Assembly (NCBI GenBank): GCA_045588245.1
Contig: JAZNDW010000004.1
Span: forward strand, 1 to 37,602
Length of the DNA stretch: 37,602 nt
Reading direction: 5' to 3'
Origin: DTU064 sp045588245
Lineage (GTDB): Bacteria > Bacillota > Clostridia > Oscillospirales > CAG-272
In this document: positions 22,750-31,340 of the stretch, piece by piece
Numbering within the stretch: position 1 is the first letter of the stretch
Layout: each line of letters opens with the position of its first letter
The notes under the pieces: model-generated
The model's database searches: none
Told to the model about the DNA's origin: nothing
What the model saw: only the letters and a program-made list of their open reading frames with translations
Position numbers and translations under genes: made by a program

Positions 22750-24111
22750 TTAGTTTTTCAGGCTTTGAATAGGTGCCGGGATTCGTCCACCGCGCTTGAT
22801 GAAGCGTTCGGGCGAATATGTATTGACGGGCATGATGGGTGCGCTGCCAAACAAGCCGCCGTAATTGACTTCGTCACCGACTGTTTTGCCGATGGCGGGG
22901 ATGATACGGACTGCCGTTGTTTTGCTGTTGACGACACCGATCGAAATTTCATCGGCTATGATGCCCGAGATCACATCGTCGGGAGTGTCGCCGGGGATCG
23001 CTATCATATCAAGTCCGACGGAGCAGACCGCCGTCATAGCTTCAAGCTTTTCAAGCGTCAAAGCTCCCATCGCAGCCGCTTCGATCATCCCTGCGTCCTC
23101 GGACACGGGAATAAACGCGCCCGAAAGACCGCCGACGTGCGAGCTTGCCATAACGCCGCCTTTTTTCACAGCGTCATTGAGCATGGCGAGTGCCGCCGTC
23201 GTTCCGTGAGCACCGCATCGTTCAAGTCCGATCTCCTCAAGAATATATGCAACGGAGTCACCGATCGCAGGTGTGGGGGCAAGCGACAGGTCTACAATGC
23301 CAAACGGAACGTCAAGCATTTTTGACGCTTCTGTTGCAATGAGCTGTCCGACACGTGTGATCTTAAAAGCGGTACGCTTTATAGTTTCGGCAATTGCCGT
23401 CAGGTCACAGTCACCCGCTCGTTTGACAGCGGCGGCGACAACACCCGGACCTGAAACGCCAACATTTATTACACGCTCCGGCTCGCCCGCACCGTGAAAC
23501 GCGCCCGCCATAAACGGATTATCCTCGGGGACGTTAGCGAAGACTACGAGCTTTGTGGCACCGATGGAATCACGGTCCTTCGTCAGCGTTGCGACGCGCT
23601 TGATGATCGTTCCCATTTTTGCAACGGCGTTCATATTGATGCCCGCCTTCGTTGTTGCGACGTTGACCGAGGAGCAAACTCGGTTCGTTTCGGAAAGAGC
23701 TTCCGGGATGCTTTCGATCAACAGTTTTGCTCCGTTCGTTGCACCTTTTTGTACCATGGCGCTATATCCGCCGACAAGGTCAATGCCTATCGCCTCTGCC
23801 GCGCGGTCGAGCGTTTTTGCAAGGCGGACAAGATCGTCCGTTGACTTAAATCCGCCGGCCATATATGAAATAGGCGTGACCGCGACGCGGTTATTGATTA
23901 TCGGAATACCGTAACGGCGTTCAAGCTCGTTTGTAACTTCTGTCAGCTTGCCTGCGCTTTGGGTAATTTTATCGTAAATCTTATCTGACAATCGTCCGAT
24001 GTCATCACTCTGGCAATCGTATAAAGAGATTCCCATCGTTACAGTTCGGATATCGAGGTTTTCCTCGCGTATCATGTGGACGGTCTCTTGTATCGCCTTT
24101 ACATTCAACAT
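22750..24111 (-). CDS. UPF0210/PFL (DUF711) family protein
   Basis: 453 aa, full family length. This conserved protein is related to glycyl-radical-like PFL folds in structure; no enzymatic activity is established to my knowledge. Characteristic segments: 'IREENLDIRTVTMGISLYDC', 'INNRVAVTPISYMAGGF', 'VGGYSAMVQKGATNGAKLLIESIPEALSETNRVCSSVNVATTKAGINMNAVA', 'GAFHGAGEPERVINVGVSGPGVV', and 'AHGTTAALAMLNDAVKKGG'. It follows the ACT-domain gene by 18 bp, the pairing commonly seen in Clostridia and archaea. Confidence 0.92.
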   Translation of the reverse strand: MLNVKAIQETVHMIREENLDIRTVTMGISLYDCQSDDIGRLSDKIYDKITQSAGKLTEVTNELERRYGIPIINNRVAVTPISYMAGGFKSTDDLVRLAKTLDRAAEAIGIDLVGGYSAMVQKGATNGAKLLIESIPEALSETNRVCSSVNVATTKAGINMNAVAKMGTIIKRVATLTKDRDSIGATKLVVFANVPEDNPFMAGAFHGAGEPERVINVGVSGPGVVAAAVKRAGDCDLTAIAETIKRTAFKITRVGQLIATEASKMLDVPFGIVDLSLAPTPAIGDSVAYILEEIGLERCGAHGTTAALAMLNDAVKKGGVMASSHVGGLSGAFIPVSEDAGMIEAAAMGALTLEKLEAMTAVCSVGLDMIAIPGDTPDDVISGIIADEISIGVVNSKTTAVRIIPAIGKTVGDEVNYGGLFGSAPIMPVNTYSPERFIKRGGRIPAPIQSLKN

Positions 24112-24129
24112 GACGGTCTCCTTTGCTTA

Positions 24130-24399
24130 TCAGATCTCATGCATCGAGTTGAAAATATCCTCGTGCATTACTCTGATCTCTAGATTGCTTTTTTTGCCGA
24201 GCTTTTCCATTTTATCGGCGAACACGTCGAATGACGTGCTGAGCGATTCTATATCAACTATCATTATCATAACAAAATACTCAGACAGTACGGACTGTGT
24301 GATCTCGTTGATGTTTACGTTACAGTCGGCACATTCTGCGGATACCCGGGAAATGATCCCGACGCTGTCCTTACCTACAACTGTTATTACTGCTTTCAT
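24130..24399 (-). CDS. ACT-domain protein (UPF0237)
   Basis: 89 aa: a single ACT domain ('VITVVGKDSVGIISRVSAECADCNVNINEITQSVLSEYFVMIMIVD') with a short C-terminal tail. ACT domains bind amino acids and regulate a partner; here the partner is presumably the UPF0210 protein in the same operon. GGAG precedes the ATG, and a promoter lies about 35 bp upstream. Confidence 0.92.
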   Translation of the reverse strand: MKAVITVVGKDSVGIISRVSAECADCNVNINEITQSVLSEYFVMIMIVDIESLSTSFDVFADKMEKLGKKSNLEIRVMHEDIFNSMHEI

Positions 24400-24433
24400 G
24401 TGTAGATCTCCTTATCTATCATTGTTATGTTAT

Positions 24434-24462
24434 ATGATACTATATTTCTCCGAGAATTGCAA
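24434..24462 (-). promoter_or_regulatory. Promoter of the ACT/UPF0210 operon
   Basis: On the minus strand, TTGCAA (24457-24462), a 17-bp spacer and TATCAT (24434-24439). I see no terminator between comEC (ends 24507) and this promoter, so read-through from comEC is possible. Confidence 0.65.
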
Positions 24463-24506
24463 TCGTGGATCGCGTTTTTGTGCTAAATGCTGTCCTTTCC
24501 CCAAAG

Positions 24507-26789
24507 CTACGGTTCGACGTAAACGTCCCATTCGGGGACATTATTATATCTGACAAAATAATCGGCAACGCTCCAATCGGCGTACAATACCGACGTATAT
24601 GTATTTATTCCGTAATCGGCTCCGCTTTTATATACGGGACCGTGGATGCCGAATATGACGCTGTCCGAACGCGCTGTCAGCTCACGTGTACGTTCAAACA
24701 ATTCACTCTCGTGAACGGACGAGCCGACGTACGTTGTGCGTTCGTCCTCGCTCTCGATGCTGACTGTGACAACGGGATGCTCCGAACGGCTGATCGTTGC
24801 CGTATCGGCTTCAATGATCACGTCACCGAACGTAACGGCATCACCGCGAGTATAGATTTTAACGGGTACTCCCACCTCGTCGGCAACGTCACAGATATAA
24901 TCGAACGTGATCTGCTCAGCTTCCGTTTCGGGAAGCGGCAATAAAATCGAGCAAACGTATTCGTCGCGGCACAACAGCGCCACTAACCTTGCGTGGCGGT
25001 AGTGCAGATGCGTCAGCATATAAACGTCGATCTTTGTCGAAGGCTGTTGATACGCTTTTTCGACAGTTGCCGTTGTTATTCGTCCCCTCCCCTCGCTGAC
25101 GTCACAGATAAGGACGGAAGAGCCGTCCGTTATAACTATTGCTTCATTTTTGCCGATTTTTATATAATTCACCGTATTGCCGTCATACACGCCACGATAT
25201 ATGATCAGCCCCGAAAATAAAAGTAAAACGCACAAAAGCGTGACACCGCCCGACCGCTTGGCGGTGCGTTTGTCTGCAGCAAGCGTGGCTGTTATGCATA
25301 CGACTAAAACAGTACATGCGACGCCTGCAAAAGCCGAATTCGAAGGCAAAGAGAGCTGCACGCCGTCAAACGAAGCGAGGGCTGATGCGATTTTTGAACA
25401 GGCACGGCATAATAGTGCCGTCGGGACTGATACTGCCGTTGTGAGCCACGGTATACCAAACGCCAATAGGACAATCGGGCACAAGTATAATATAAGTGAG
25501 ATCGGCACCGAAAGAATCAGCGTTGATAGCGGTGACAAAAGTGACACGCGCCCGAACGTCATCCACATTACAGGGAGCGTGAAGATCAAAGCGAGCAGTG
25601 ACGTTACGGTATTAGCATAGATCTGTTTTATGAGGTTTACCGTTTTTTTACGTATCGAGCCGCCGGCTGACCATTCTGTCAGCTTGTCCGTAAGCTTTCG
25701 CGGTAATGATAGTTCCGTAGCATAGATGCAAGCGAGCATGGCGGAAAACGAGAGCAAAAGTCCGGTATCCGCAGCAGCAAACGGGAAGACAGCGACGATC
25801 AACGCCACTGACGAGAAAAGCGAGGTGACTCTGTCCGGCTCACGGCGGAAGAAATACGACAGATAATATATGATAAGCATTATTCCCGCACGAAGGACAG
25901 ACGATGAACAGCCTGCGAGTCCTATGTAAAGGACGGTGCATCCGATGACGATCAGGGTGCGCGGTGTTTTATGCAGCGTCATGCGGCGCAGCATCAGCTC
26001 AACAGCGCCGATCAGGATCGACAGATGCATTCCGCTGAGGGCGAGCAGATGGGCAGAACCGATATACTTAAAGTCACGGTATACTTCACCTGCAAGCGCA
26101 TCTCTGTCGCCGAGAAAAAGCGCTGACGTAATGCCATCGTCTCCGCCGACACCCTCCATTGACACGAACAGCCGTGCAGACAGCTTTGATCTAAGCTTTG
26201 CGATATATGTATCCACACCGATGCGGCTGTCCGTTACCTCAATTTTCGATGATTCGTCGGGTTCTATGAGAGCTACTACGCCTTTTGAGAAATAATAAGT
26301 CGCTTTGTCCGCCGACATCGCTTCGTCCGACGGCGTCAAGATTCCCGTAACGGAAACAACGTCTCCGACAGACAAATCGACGGCAAAATCAGTTTCACAC
26401 AGAACGGTAAAATGAGCGTCATTACCCGATACATCGGTCACGTCAATAATATACGCGCCGCTATACGAGCCTTCACGCACGGTTTGCACAACTGTTCCCT
26501 CAAGCGTGATCTCGCCATACATATTTGATATGTCATTATATTTTGAATCCACGCGCAAAAACAGCGACAGAAGCGTCAATGCCGCCACAACGGCGCAACT
26601 AAGCGTTGGCTTGAGATATCGTTTGGCGCTTTTTATAAACGGACACGTCGCTGAGTAAATCATAGCTGCGGTGACAACGGCGGCGATCAATATCAGTTTT
26701 ATTTTGGCATCGGCGTTCACAAATAACACCGATGTCATCACAAAAACGGCAGTGATGAGTGCAAACGGTCTGTTTTTGAAAAGATTCAT
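24507..26789 (-). CDS. comEC: ComEC/Rec2 DNA-uptake channel with a degenerate C-terminal nuclease-like domain
   Basis: 760 aa. ComEC passes single-stranded DNA through the membrane during natural transformation. The N-terminal soluble DUF4131-like domain ('GEITLEGTVVQTVREGSYSGAYIIDV', about 100-190) is followed by the competence domain with many helices and 'SAHLLALSGMHLSILIGAVELMLRR' (about 245-270), then a C-terminal metallo-beta-lactamase-like domain. In that domain the usual HxHxDH is HLHYRH (24993-25010), with Asp replaced by Arg, and the later Gly-Asp is 'VGSSVHESEL', so two metal ligands are missing. ATG 26789 was chosen; a TTG at 26807 in the same frame overlaps the upstream gene. It is the last gene of the zinc-uptake operon, separated by only 4 bp. 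Confidence 0.88.
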   Translation of the reverse strand: MNLFKNRPFALITAVFVMTSVLFVNADAKIKLILIAAVVTAAMIYSATCPFIKSAKRYLKPTLSCAVVAALTLLSLFLRVDSKYNDISNMYGEITLEGTVVQTVREGSYSGAYIIDVTDVSGNDAHFTVLCETDFAVDLSVGDVVSVTGILTPSDEAMSADKATYYFSKGVVALIEPDESSKIEVTDSRIGVDTYIAKLRSKLSARLFVSMEGVGGDDGITSALFLGDRDALAGEVYRDFKYIGSAHLLALSGMHLSILIGAVELMLRRMTLHKTPRTLIVIGCTVLYIGLAGCSSSVLRAGIMLIIYYLSYFFRREPDRVTSLFSSVALIVAVFPFAAADTGLLLSFSAMLACIYATELSLPRKLTDKLTEWSAGGSIRKKTVNLIKQIYANTVTSLLALIFTLPVMWMTFGRVSLLSPLSTLILSVPISLILYLCPIVLLAFGIPWLTTAVSVPTALLCRACSKIASALASFDGVQLSLPSNSAFAGVACTVLVVCITATLAADKRTAKRSGGVTLLCVLLLFSGLIIYRGVYDGNTVNYIKIGKNEAIVITDGSSVLICDVSEGRGRITTATVEKAYQQPSTKIDVYMLTHLHYRHARLVALLCRDEYVCSILLPLPETEAEQITFDYICDVADEVGVPVKIYTRGDAVTFGDVIIEADTATISRSEHPVVTVSIESEDERTTYVGSSVHESELFERTRELTARSDSVIFGIHGPVYKSGADYGINTYTSVLYADWSVADYFVRYNNVPEWDVYVEP

Positions 26790-26793
26790 AACA

Positions 26794-27654
26794 TCAGCTC
26801 GCCACAATCAGCTTGCGGCGATTTTTTACAGTCATCAGCGTCGATACGGCAACGTATACCACCAAATCTACGGCGACGACGCAAGCACCGACGGGAAGCT
26901 CCGCTTCGCATGAGATCACAAATCCTGCCACGAAAGACAGAACGGAGCTGACAGCTGACATGATAATGACGCCGCGGAAGCTGCGGCACAGCTTCATCGC
27001 CGTCAGCGAGGGAAAAACAATCAGCGCCGAGATCATAACGGAGCCTATCATTTCAAGTCCGACGACGACGGTGACTGCTGTAAGCGCTGAAATCAAGAGC
27101 TTATATAAATTCGCGCGCAAGCCCGTTGCCAAAGCAAACGCTTCGTCAAACGTGACAGCGAAGATGCGGTTATAAAACAGAACGAACAAGGTTATCACAA
27201 CGACGGTCAGCCCGATCGACATATATAGATCCTTGTCTGTGAGCGTGAGCACGGAGGCTGAGCCGAAAAGAGAGGAGCACATATCTGCCGTATAGCCCGT
27301 CGTGAAGCTGAATATGAGGACACCTGCCGTTATCATTCCCGTTGAAACGACGGCGATGGCGGCATCGCCGCCCATCACTCCGCGCTCCGACAGATGCATG
27401 AGCAAAAACGCCGTCAGCATGACGATCGGGATCGAGATCTCCATGCGGTATTCGCCCGACACGTTGAGCAGTGTCGCAACGGCGAGAGCACCGAAGCCTG
27501 CATGGGCAAGGCCGTCGCCTATCATTGACATTCGGCGCAGCACCATCGTTACACCGAGAACGGACGCGCAAAGCGACACGAGCACGCCGACGACGGCGGC
27601 TCGGACTATAATTTTATAGAGTATCGGCATGGCGAGCATTTCAAAAAACGTCAT
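26794..27654 (-). CDS. znuB: Zinc/manganese-type ABC transporter permease
   Basis: 286 aa with about eight hydrophobic segments, the ABC-3 family pattern ('LGVTMVLRRMSMIGDGLAHAGFGALAVATLLN' near the start, 'LISALTAVTVVVGLEMIGSVMISALIVFPSLTAMKLCRSF' near the end). It forms the membrane channel that moves the metal released by the binding protein. Zinc is favoured over manganese because of the histidine-rich loop in the partner binding protein. It follows the ATPase gene by 39 bp and precedes comEC by 4 bp. Confidence 0.9.
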   Translation of the reverse strand: MTFFEMLAMPILYKIIVRAAVVGVLVSLCASVLGVTMVLRRMSMIGDGLAHAGFGALAVATLLNVSGEYRMEISIPIVMLTAFLLMHLSERGVMGGDAAIAVVSTGMITAGVLIFSFTTGYTADMCSSLFGSASVLTLTDKDLYMSIGLTVVVITLFVLFYNRIFAVTFDEAFALATGLRANLYKLLISALTAVTVVVGLEMIGSVMISALIVFPSLTAMKLCRSFRGVIIMSAVSSVLSFVAGFVISCEAELPVGACVVAVDLVVYVAVSTLMTVKNRRKLIVAS

Positions 27655-27694
27655 TATTTTTTCTCCGATTTATGTTTGTCTTTCATTTACAATG

Positions 27695-28405
27695 TTACGG
27701 TTTTGTACTGTTGGCAGAAAAATCGCGCCAGACGGATGAGGCAAAATATTCCTCACGTGTGCCGAAAAAGAGCGGCGATTTTTTCATGTGAAGCACATGC
27801 GTTGCCGCAACGGCAACGGCGGCAAGGTCATGCGATACCATGATAACGGAGATATTATGCTTAGAATTCAGTTCTTCGATGACTGAGTATAGCTCTGCCG
27901 TTACGACGGGATCGAGTCCTGCTGCAGGCTCGTCAAGGAGCAACAGCTCGCCCGTTGCGGCGAGTGCTCGCGCCAAAAGGACACGCTGCTGCTGTCCGCC
28001 GGACAGCTCGCGGTAGCTTTTGTTTTGCAGATCGTGTATGCGGAGTGCCGTCATTGCTTCGCAGGCACGTTCGCGGTCACGGTTGCTGTAAAACGGTCGG
28101 AATCCGCCTCGTCCGAGGCATCCTGAGATCACGACCTCGTAAACGCTTGCGGGAAAATCACGCTGCACTTCCGTTTTCTGCGGCATATAGCCGATGCCGT
28201 GTGCGGTTAGTCCGTCGCCGTAAGTAACGGTTCCGCGCACGGGTTTAAGAAGCCCCAGCAAGCCCTTTATGAGCGTTGATTTGCCCGAGCCGTTTTCTCC
28301 GATTACATATAAATAGTCGCCTACATCGAGGGAAAAATCGATATTTTCCGCCGCAACGGTATCTTCATAGCCGAATGCGGCATTTTCACATTTCAATATT
28401 GCCAT
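27695..28405 (-). CDS. znuC: Zinc-type ABC transporter ATP-binding protein
   Basis: 236 aa. Walker A is GENGSGKST (about residues 36-44), the Q-loop segment is 'GYMPQKTEVQRDFPASVYEVV', the signature is LSGGQQQR, and Walker B is LLLLDEPAAGLD, followed by the switch histidine in MVSHD. All residues needed for ATP hydrolysis are present. It drives uptake through the permease encoded next. Start ATG 28405 lies 4 bp after the binding protein's stop. Confidence 0.92.
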   Translation of the reverse strand: MAILKCENAAFGYEDTVAAENIDFSLDVGDYLYVIGENGSGKSTLIKGLLGLLKPVRGTVTYGDGLTAHGIGYMPQKTEVQRDFPASVYEVVISGCLGRGGFRPFYSNRDRERACEAMTALRIHDLQNKSYRELSGGQQQRVLLARALAATGELLLLDEPAAGLDPVVTAELYSVIEELNSKHNISVIMVSHDLAAVAVAATHVLHMKKSPLFFGTREEYFASSVWRDFSANSTKP

Positions 28406-28409
28406 TTTT

Positions 28410-29372
28410 TCAATTCAGCGCCAAGCGCAAGTTTTCTATATTTTGTTTCATTAACGATACATAAGTTACACCGTTGGCGTAGTCCTCATCGGACACCGTA
28501 TGACAGGAATGGAGCGTTAAGACACCGCATCCTGTCGCATCCGCGATAAGAGCAGCAACTTTTCCGTTAGAATTTTCAATAACGAAAACGTACCCGAAGC
28601 CCTCCGACGTAACGATCTCCGTCAGCTCTGCGATCACGCCCGCCGTCGGCTCCTGACCAACCGAGCAGCCCGAGAGGGCGGCGACGTAATCGAGTCCGTA
28701 TTCCTCCGTCAGATATAAAAACGGAAATCTGTCGGCGAATATAACCTCGCGGCGCGCCGCCGACGAGGTCAGCTCACGTAGTTCTGCGTCGATCGCGGTA
28801 AGCTCGCCGCGGTATGCCTCGGCGCGCTTGCGGTAAAGCTCCGCATTATCGAAATCGACCTCGCACAGCGCGTCAAGGATACAGTCAAAGATGTCGATCG
28901 CGTTTTTCGGTGATGTCCAGACGTGCTCGTCATAAAGGCACGCGCCGTCTTCGTGATCGTGCTCGTGTTCGTGACTGTGTTCATGTTCATGTTCGTGAAC
29001 GCTCTCATCGTTGCACGTGAGCGTCACTGCGTCGGATATTGCCATCGGATGAATTTCATCACCGAGAGAAGCGACGATATCCTCCGCCCAAGCATCAAGT
29101 CCGCCGCCCGTGTAAATAAACAGGTCCGCTTTGCCGATCATGGCGATGTCGGCGAGCGTAGGTGTGTACGTGTGACTTTCGGATTCGGGGGACAAAAGCA
29201 TTTGAAGCTCCACGGCATCGCCCGCGATGGCGCGGACGAAATCATACTGCGGAAATATCGTTACAACGACGTTGATCTTATCAGGATCATCGGTGTCGGT
29301 TTGCGAGGTGCACGACACCGCAGTCGGCACGATCATAATAATTGTGAATATCAGGCAGCAGATACGTTTCAT
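28410..29372 (-). CDS. znuA: Zinc ABC transporter substrate-binding lipoprotein with histidine-rich loop
   Basis: 320 aa. Signal peptide with lipobox-type end 'TAVSC' (Cys about 21), so it is lipid-anchored outside the membrane. It is a cluster A-I metal-binding protein: 'INVVVTIFPQYDFVRAIAG', 'SESHTYTPTLADIAMIGKADLFIYTGGGLDAW', and 'EVIFADRFPFLYLTEEYGLDYVAALSG'. The loop HEHEHEHSHEHEHDHEDG (about residues 130-147) is the zinc-collecting feature of ZnuA/AdcA proteins. Its ATG overlaps the Fur-family gene's stop (ATGA). Confidence 0.92.
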   Translation of the reverse strand: MKRICCLIFTIIMIVPTAVSCTSQTDTDDPDKINVVVTIFPQYDFVRAIAGDAVELQMLLSPESESHTYTPTLADIAMIGKADLFIYTGGGLDAWAEDIVASLGDEIHPMAISDAVTLTCNDESVHEHEHEHSHEHEHDHEDGACLYDEHVWTSPKNAIDIFDCILDALCEVDFDNAELYRKRAEAYRGELTAIDAELRELTSSAARREVIFADRFPFLYLTEEYGLDYVAALSGCSVGQEPTAGVIAELTEIVTSEGFGYVFVIENSNGKVAALIADATGCGVLTLHSCHTVSDEDYANGVTYVSLMKQNIENLRLALN

Positions 29373-29776
29373 TATGCCCTCTCGCCTTCACAATCACGGC
29401 ATACGCCATATATCGTCGTGTGCACCGCATCGACGCGGAAGCCGTGGTTGGCTTCGATGTGCGAGATCATGTCTTCGATAACGTGACACTCCGTGTGGAA
29501 CAGCTCGCCGCAACGCATACAGCGAAGATGGAAGTGGTTTTCATGCTCATCGCACGCCGCGTACTGATATATTGCTCCCTTACCGTCACCTGTGATGAAT
29601 TTTTTCACCTTTTCCTCGGCGGCGAAGGCGGCGAGCGTGCGGTACACTGTCGCCTCGCCTATATCAAGCCCGCCCTCTTCAATGATCTGTTTCACCGTAA
29701 AGCAACGGTCCGCGTTCTCTTTCAAAAAATCGTAGAGCTCCGTTCTCGGCCGCGTTGAATATTTCATCTTACTCAT
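29372..29776 (-). CDS. Fur-family metal-responsive repressor (Zur- or Fur-like)
   Basis: 134 aa. The winged helix is at 1-80 ('TRPRTELYDFLKENADRCFTVKQIIEEGGLDIGEATVYRTLAAFAAEEKVKK'). The dimerisation domain has the metal ligands 'HENHFHLRCMRCGELFH' and a second CxxC in 'YGVCRDCEGERA', giving the four-Cys structural zinc site. It heads the zinc-uptake operon, so Zur is the functional guess, but the palindrome in its promoter is a Fur-type box. It is expected to repress its own operon when metal is plentiful. Confidence 0.9.
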   Translation of the reverse strand: MSKMKYSTRPRTELYDFLKENADRCFTVKQIIEEGGLDIGEATVYRTLAAFAAEEKVKKFITGDGKGAIYQYAACDEHENHFHLRCMRCGELFHTECHVIEDMISHIEANHGFRVDAVHTTIYGVCRDCEGERA

Positions 29777-29803
29777 ATATTATTTTCGCCTTATTCCTCA
29801 AAT

Positions 29804-29878
29804 TGATAATCGTTTTCATATTCAAAATAATACCACATTTTTCTTATTTTTTCAAGGTTAATTTGATAATTATTATCA
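29804..29878 (-). promoter_or_regulatory. Operon promoter with perfect Fur-type 7-1-7 box
   Basis: TGATAAT-T-ATTATCA (29864-29878) is a perfect 7-1-7 palindrome. On the minus strand it is followed by TTGAAA (29850-29855), a 17-bp spacer and TATTAT (29827-29832). A second, imperfect copy (TGATAAT-C-GTTTTCA, 29804-29818) covers the expected start of transcription. Paired boxes suggest cooperative repression by the regulator encoded first. Confidence 0.85.
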
Positions 29879-29965
29879 ATTTTATGATAATTAACAAATA
29901 TATACCTTTCCGCTTCCGTTTTGTTTTTCGTCGGCGGTTTTGACACTACATAAAATCACACAAGC

Positions 29966-29997
29966 AAAAAACGCCTGATGACTCAGGCGTTTTTTTA
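29966..29997. terminator. Terminator AACGCCTGA / TCAGGCGTT, left copy
   Basis: A 9-bp stem (29970-29978, 29983-29991) with A-run before and T-run after, so it works in both directions. It ends the XRE-gene transcript. The arms are identical to those at 31346-31367. Confidence 0.92.
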
Positions 29998-30417
29998 TAT
30001 GTTTATTTGATTTATCTTTTGGGGTTCAAGAGCACTCTCGCACGCGAGTACTCTTGCGCGTTCGACATAATCGCGGAAGCGTTCCTCGTCGCGTACACCG
30101 TCGAACCATTCCCAGCCGGAGGTGGCGGTCATGCCATGATACATCCACTTATATCCCCACACATCGTCATGGAACATATAACAATAATTTTGGATCGTTT
30201 GTTTTTCACCGTCAGGAAAAATGACATCGAAACCGTTCTTGATGATCTTCATGCCGCCGAAAACCCAAAAATTTCCCACTTCCATCGGTGTTTGATCGGG
30301 AATTGAAAGCCATTTCGGATAAAGTTCAAAAGTTTTTTCAATATAAGCATATCCGGCTTCGTTCCGTCCGCATCCAAACGAAGAACAAGCAGCCGCAAAA
30401 TGAAGATAAGCATACAC
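29995..30417 (-). pseudogene. C-terminal part of the XRE regulator, cut off by an amber codon
   Basis: 140 codons in the same frame as 30421-31182, separated from it only by TAG and GGG. The product (VYAYLHFAAACSSFGCG..., 'GYAYIEKTFELYPKWLSI') continues the helical repeat pattern of the upstream part and has no ribosome-binding site of its own before its GTG at 30417. The full protein would be about 395 aa. Either the gene carries a nonsense mutation or the TAG is read through. No insertion or frameshift is needed to explain the break. Confidence 0.75.
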
Positions 30418-30420
30418 CCC

Positions 30421-31182
30421 CTACCATGCCTGCGGAATCTCCCCGCCCTCTGCCAAAAATTCGACCATTCGGATTCTGTATTCGTGCCATGCGACAGATT
30501 TTTCAGGGGCAGCCCAATTACGGTGCTCTCTGAACATAAAATGCAGCAGTATCGCCAAATTATTTACGTCATTTATTCGGCGGCTTGCATCGTGCTTTCC
30601 TTGATCCCATAAACGAAGCTCTTTCATTTCTTCAAAATATGATTTATAATCGAGCGCTCCCAGATGATACCACTTGTCAAATTCCTCATCGTCACAAGTT
30701 ATACACATACTTCGTATCGCCTCTTCGCGATAACCTTGATATGTGCATTTATCAATAATATTCTCACAACACTCTCGCATTACAGGAAGATATTGCTCTC
30801 GTTCATCACGCGATAGCCTAGGCACACGCCAAATAATTTCGTACATGTAATAAAAATCATTTGGATATTTTCGATGATAACCCAAAGCAATCTTCAATCC
30901 CGCCTCATAGCCATTAGTTTCTCGGTCGGCTTCAGTAGCTGTTTCTAAGTACTTATCCCAGGCTATCTCTTTGCTCACCTCATCGTTTCCGATAAGCTCG
31001 TCAACGGTGATTCCGAAGTAATTTGCGATACTCGGGAGCATAGTTATATCGGGATAGCCACCACGTTCCCAATTTGATACCGCCTGCGCGGACACACCGA
31101 GTGCTGCAGCAAGCTCTTCTTGTGTCATGTTGCGTTTTTTTCTCTCTGAGAGGATCACTTCGGGTATTCTTAATTCAGACAT
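30421..31182 (-). CDS. XRE-family transcriptional regulator (N-terminal part)
   Basis: 253 aa up to TAG. The helix-turn-helix is at residues about 8-65 ('LSERKKRNMTQEELAAALGVSAQAVSNWERGGYPDITMLPSIANYFGITVDELIG'), followed by a helical, TPR-like sensor region ('YEAGLKIALGYHRKYPNDFYYMYEIIWRV'). ATG 31182 has GGAG upstream. This class usually has a longer sensor domain, which here continues after the amber codon. The truncated protein could still bind DNA. It is monocistronic between two near-identical terminators. Confidence 0.85.
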   Translation of the reverse strand: MSELRIPEVILSERKKRNMTQEELAAALGVSAQAVSNWERGGYPDITMLPSIANYFGITVDELIGNDEVSKEIAWDKYLETATEADRETNGYEAGLKIALGYHRKYPNDFYYMYEIIWRVPRLSRDEREQYLPVMRECCENIIDKCTYQGYREEAIRSMCITCDDEEFDKWYHLGALDYKSYFEEMKELRLWDQGKHDASRRINDVNNLAILLHFMFREHRNWAAPEKSVAWHEYRIRMVEFLAEGGEIPQAW

Positions 31183-31208
31183 CGCTATTTCTCCTTACGA
31201 AATGAATT

Positions 31209-31262
31209 AAGACTGTGCACACGTCTTGATTATATTATATCCGTCGCTGTTGCCCCCGTCAA
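31209..31262 (-). promoter_or_regulatory. XRE gene promoter and possible operator
   Basis: On the minus strand, TTGACG (31257-31262), a 17-bp spacer and TATAAT (31234-31239). AAGAC and GTCTT (31209-31213, 31223-31227) with GTGCAC between them form an imperfect palindrome at the expected transcription start, a plausible autoregulatory site. Confidence 0.7.
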
Positions 31263-31340
31263 TAACGTCATTGTAGCGAAACACTCAAGTGTCGTTTGAA
31301 TTATTTTGATACCGCTTGAGTTATATCACGCCACCAACAC

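Noticed and set aside
11460..22760. Integration (att) repeats around the phage-like island
   Set aside because: No direct repeat of convincing length was found between the left flank (11376-11536) and the right flank (22745-22760 and beyond); no tRNA gene is present.
24457..24944. Plus-strand ORF opposite comEC
   Set aside because: Antisense to a full-length gene with family motifs; no start signals.
28923..29486. Long plus-strand ORF opposite the zinc-binding protein and regulator genes
   Set aside because: Shadow of genes with clear domain matches on the minus strand; low-complexity FVFV sequence is the reverse of the His-rich loop.
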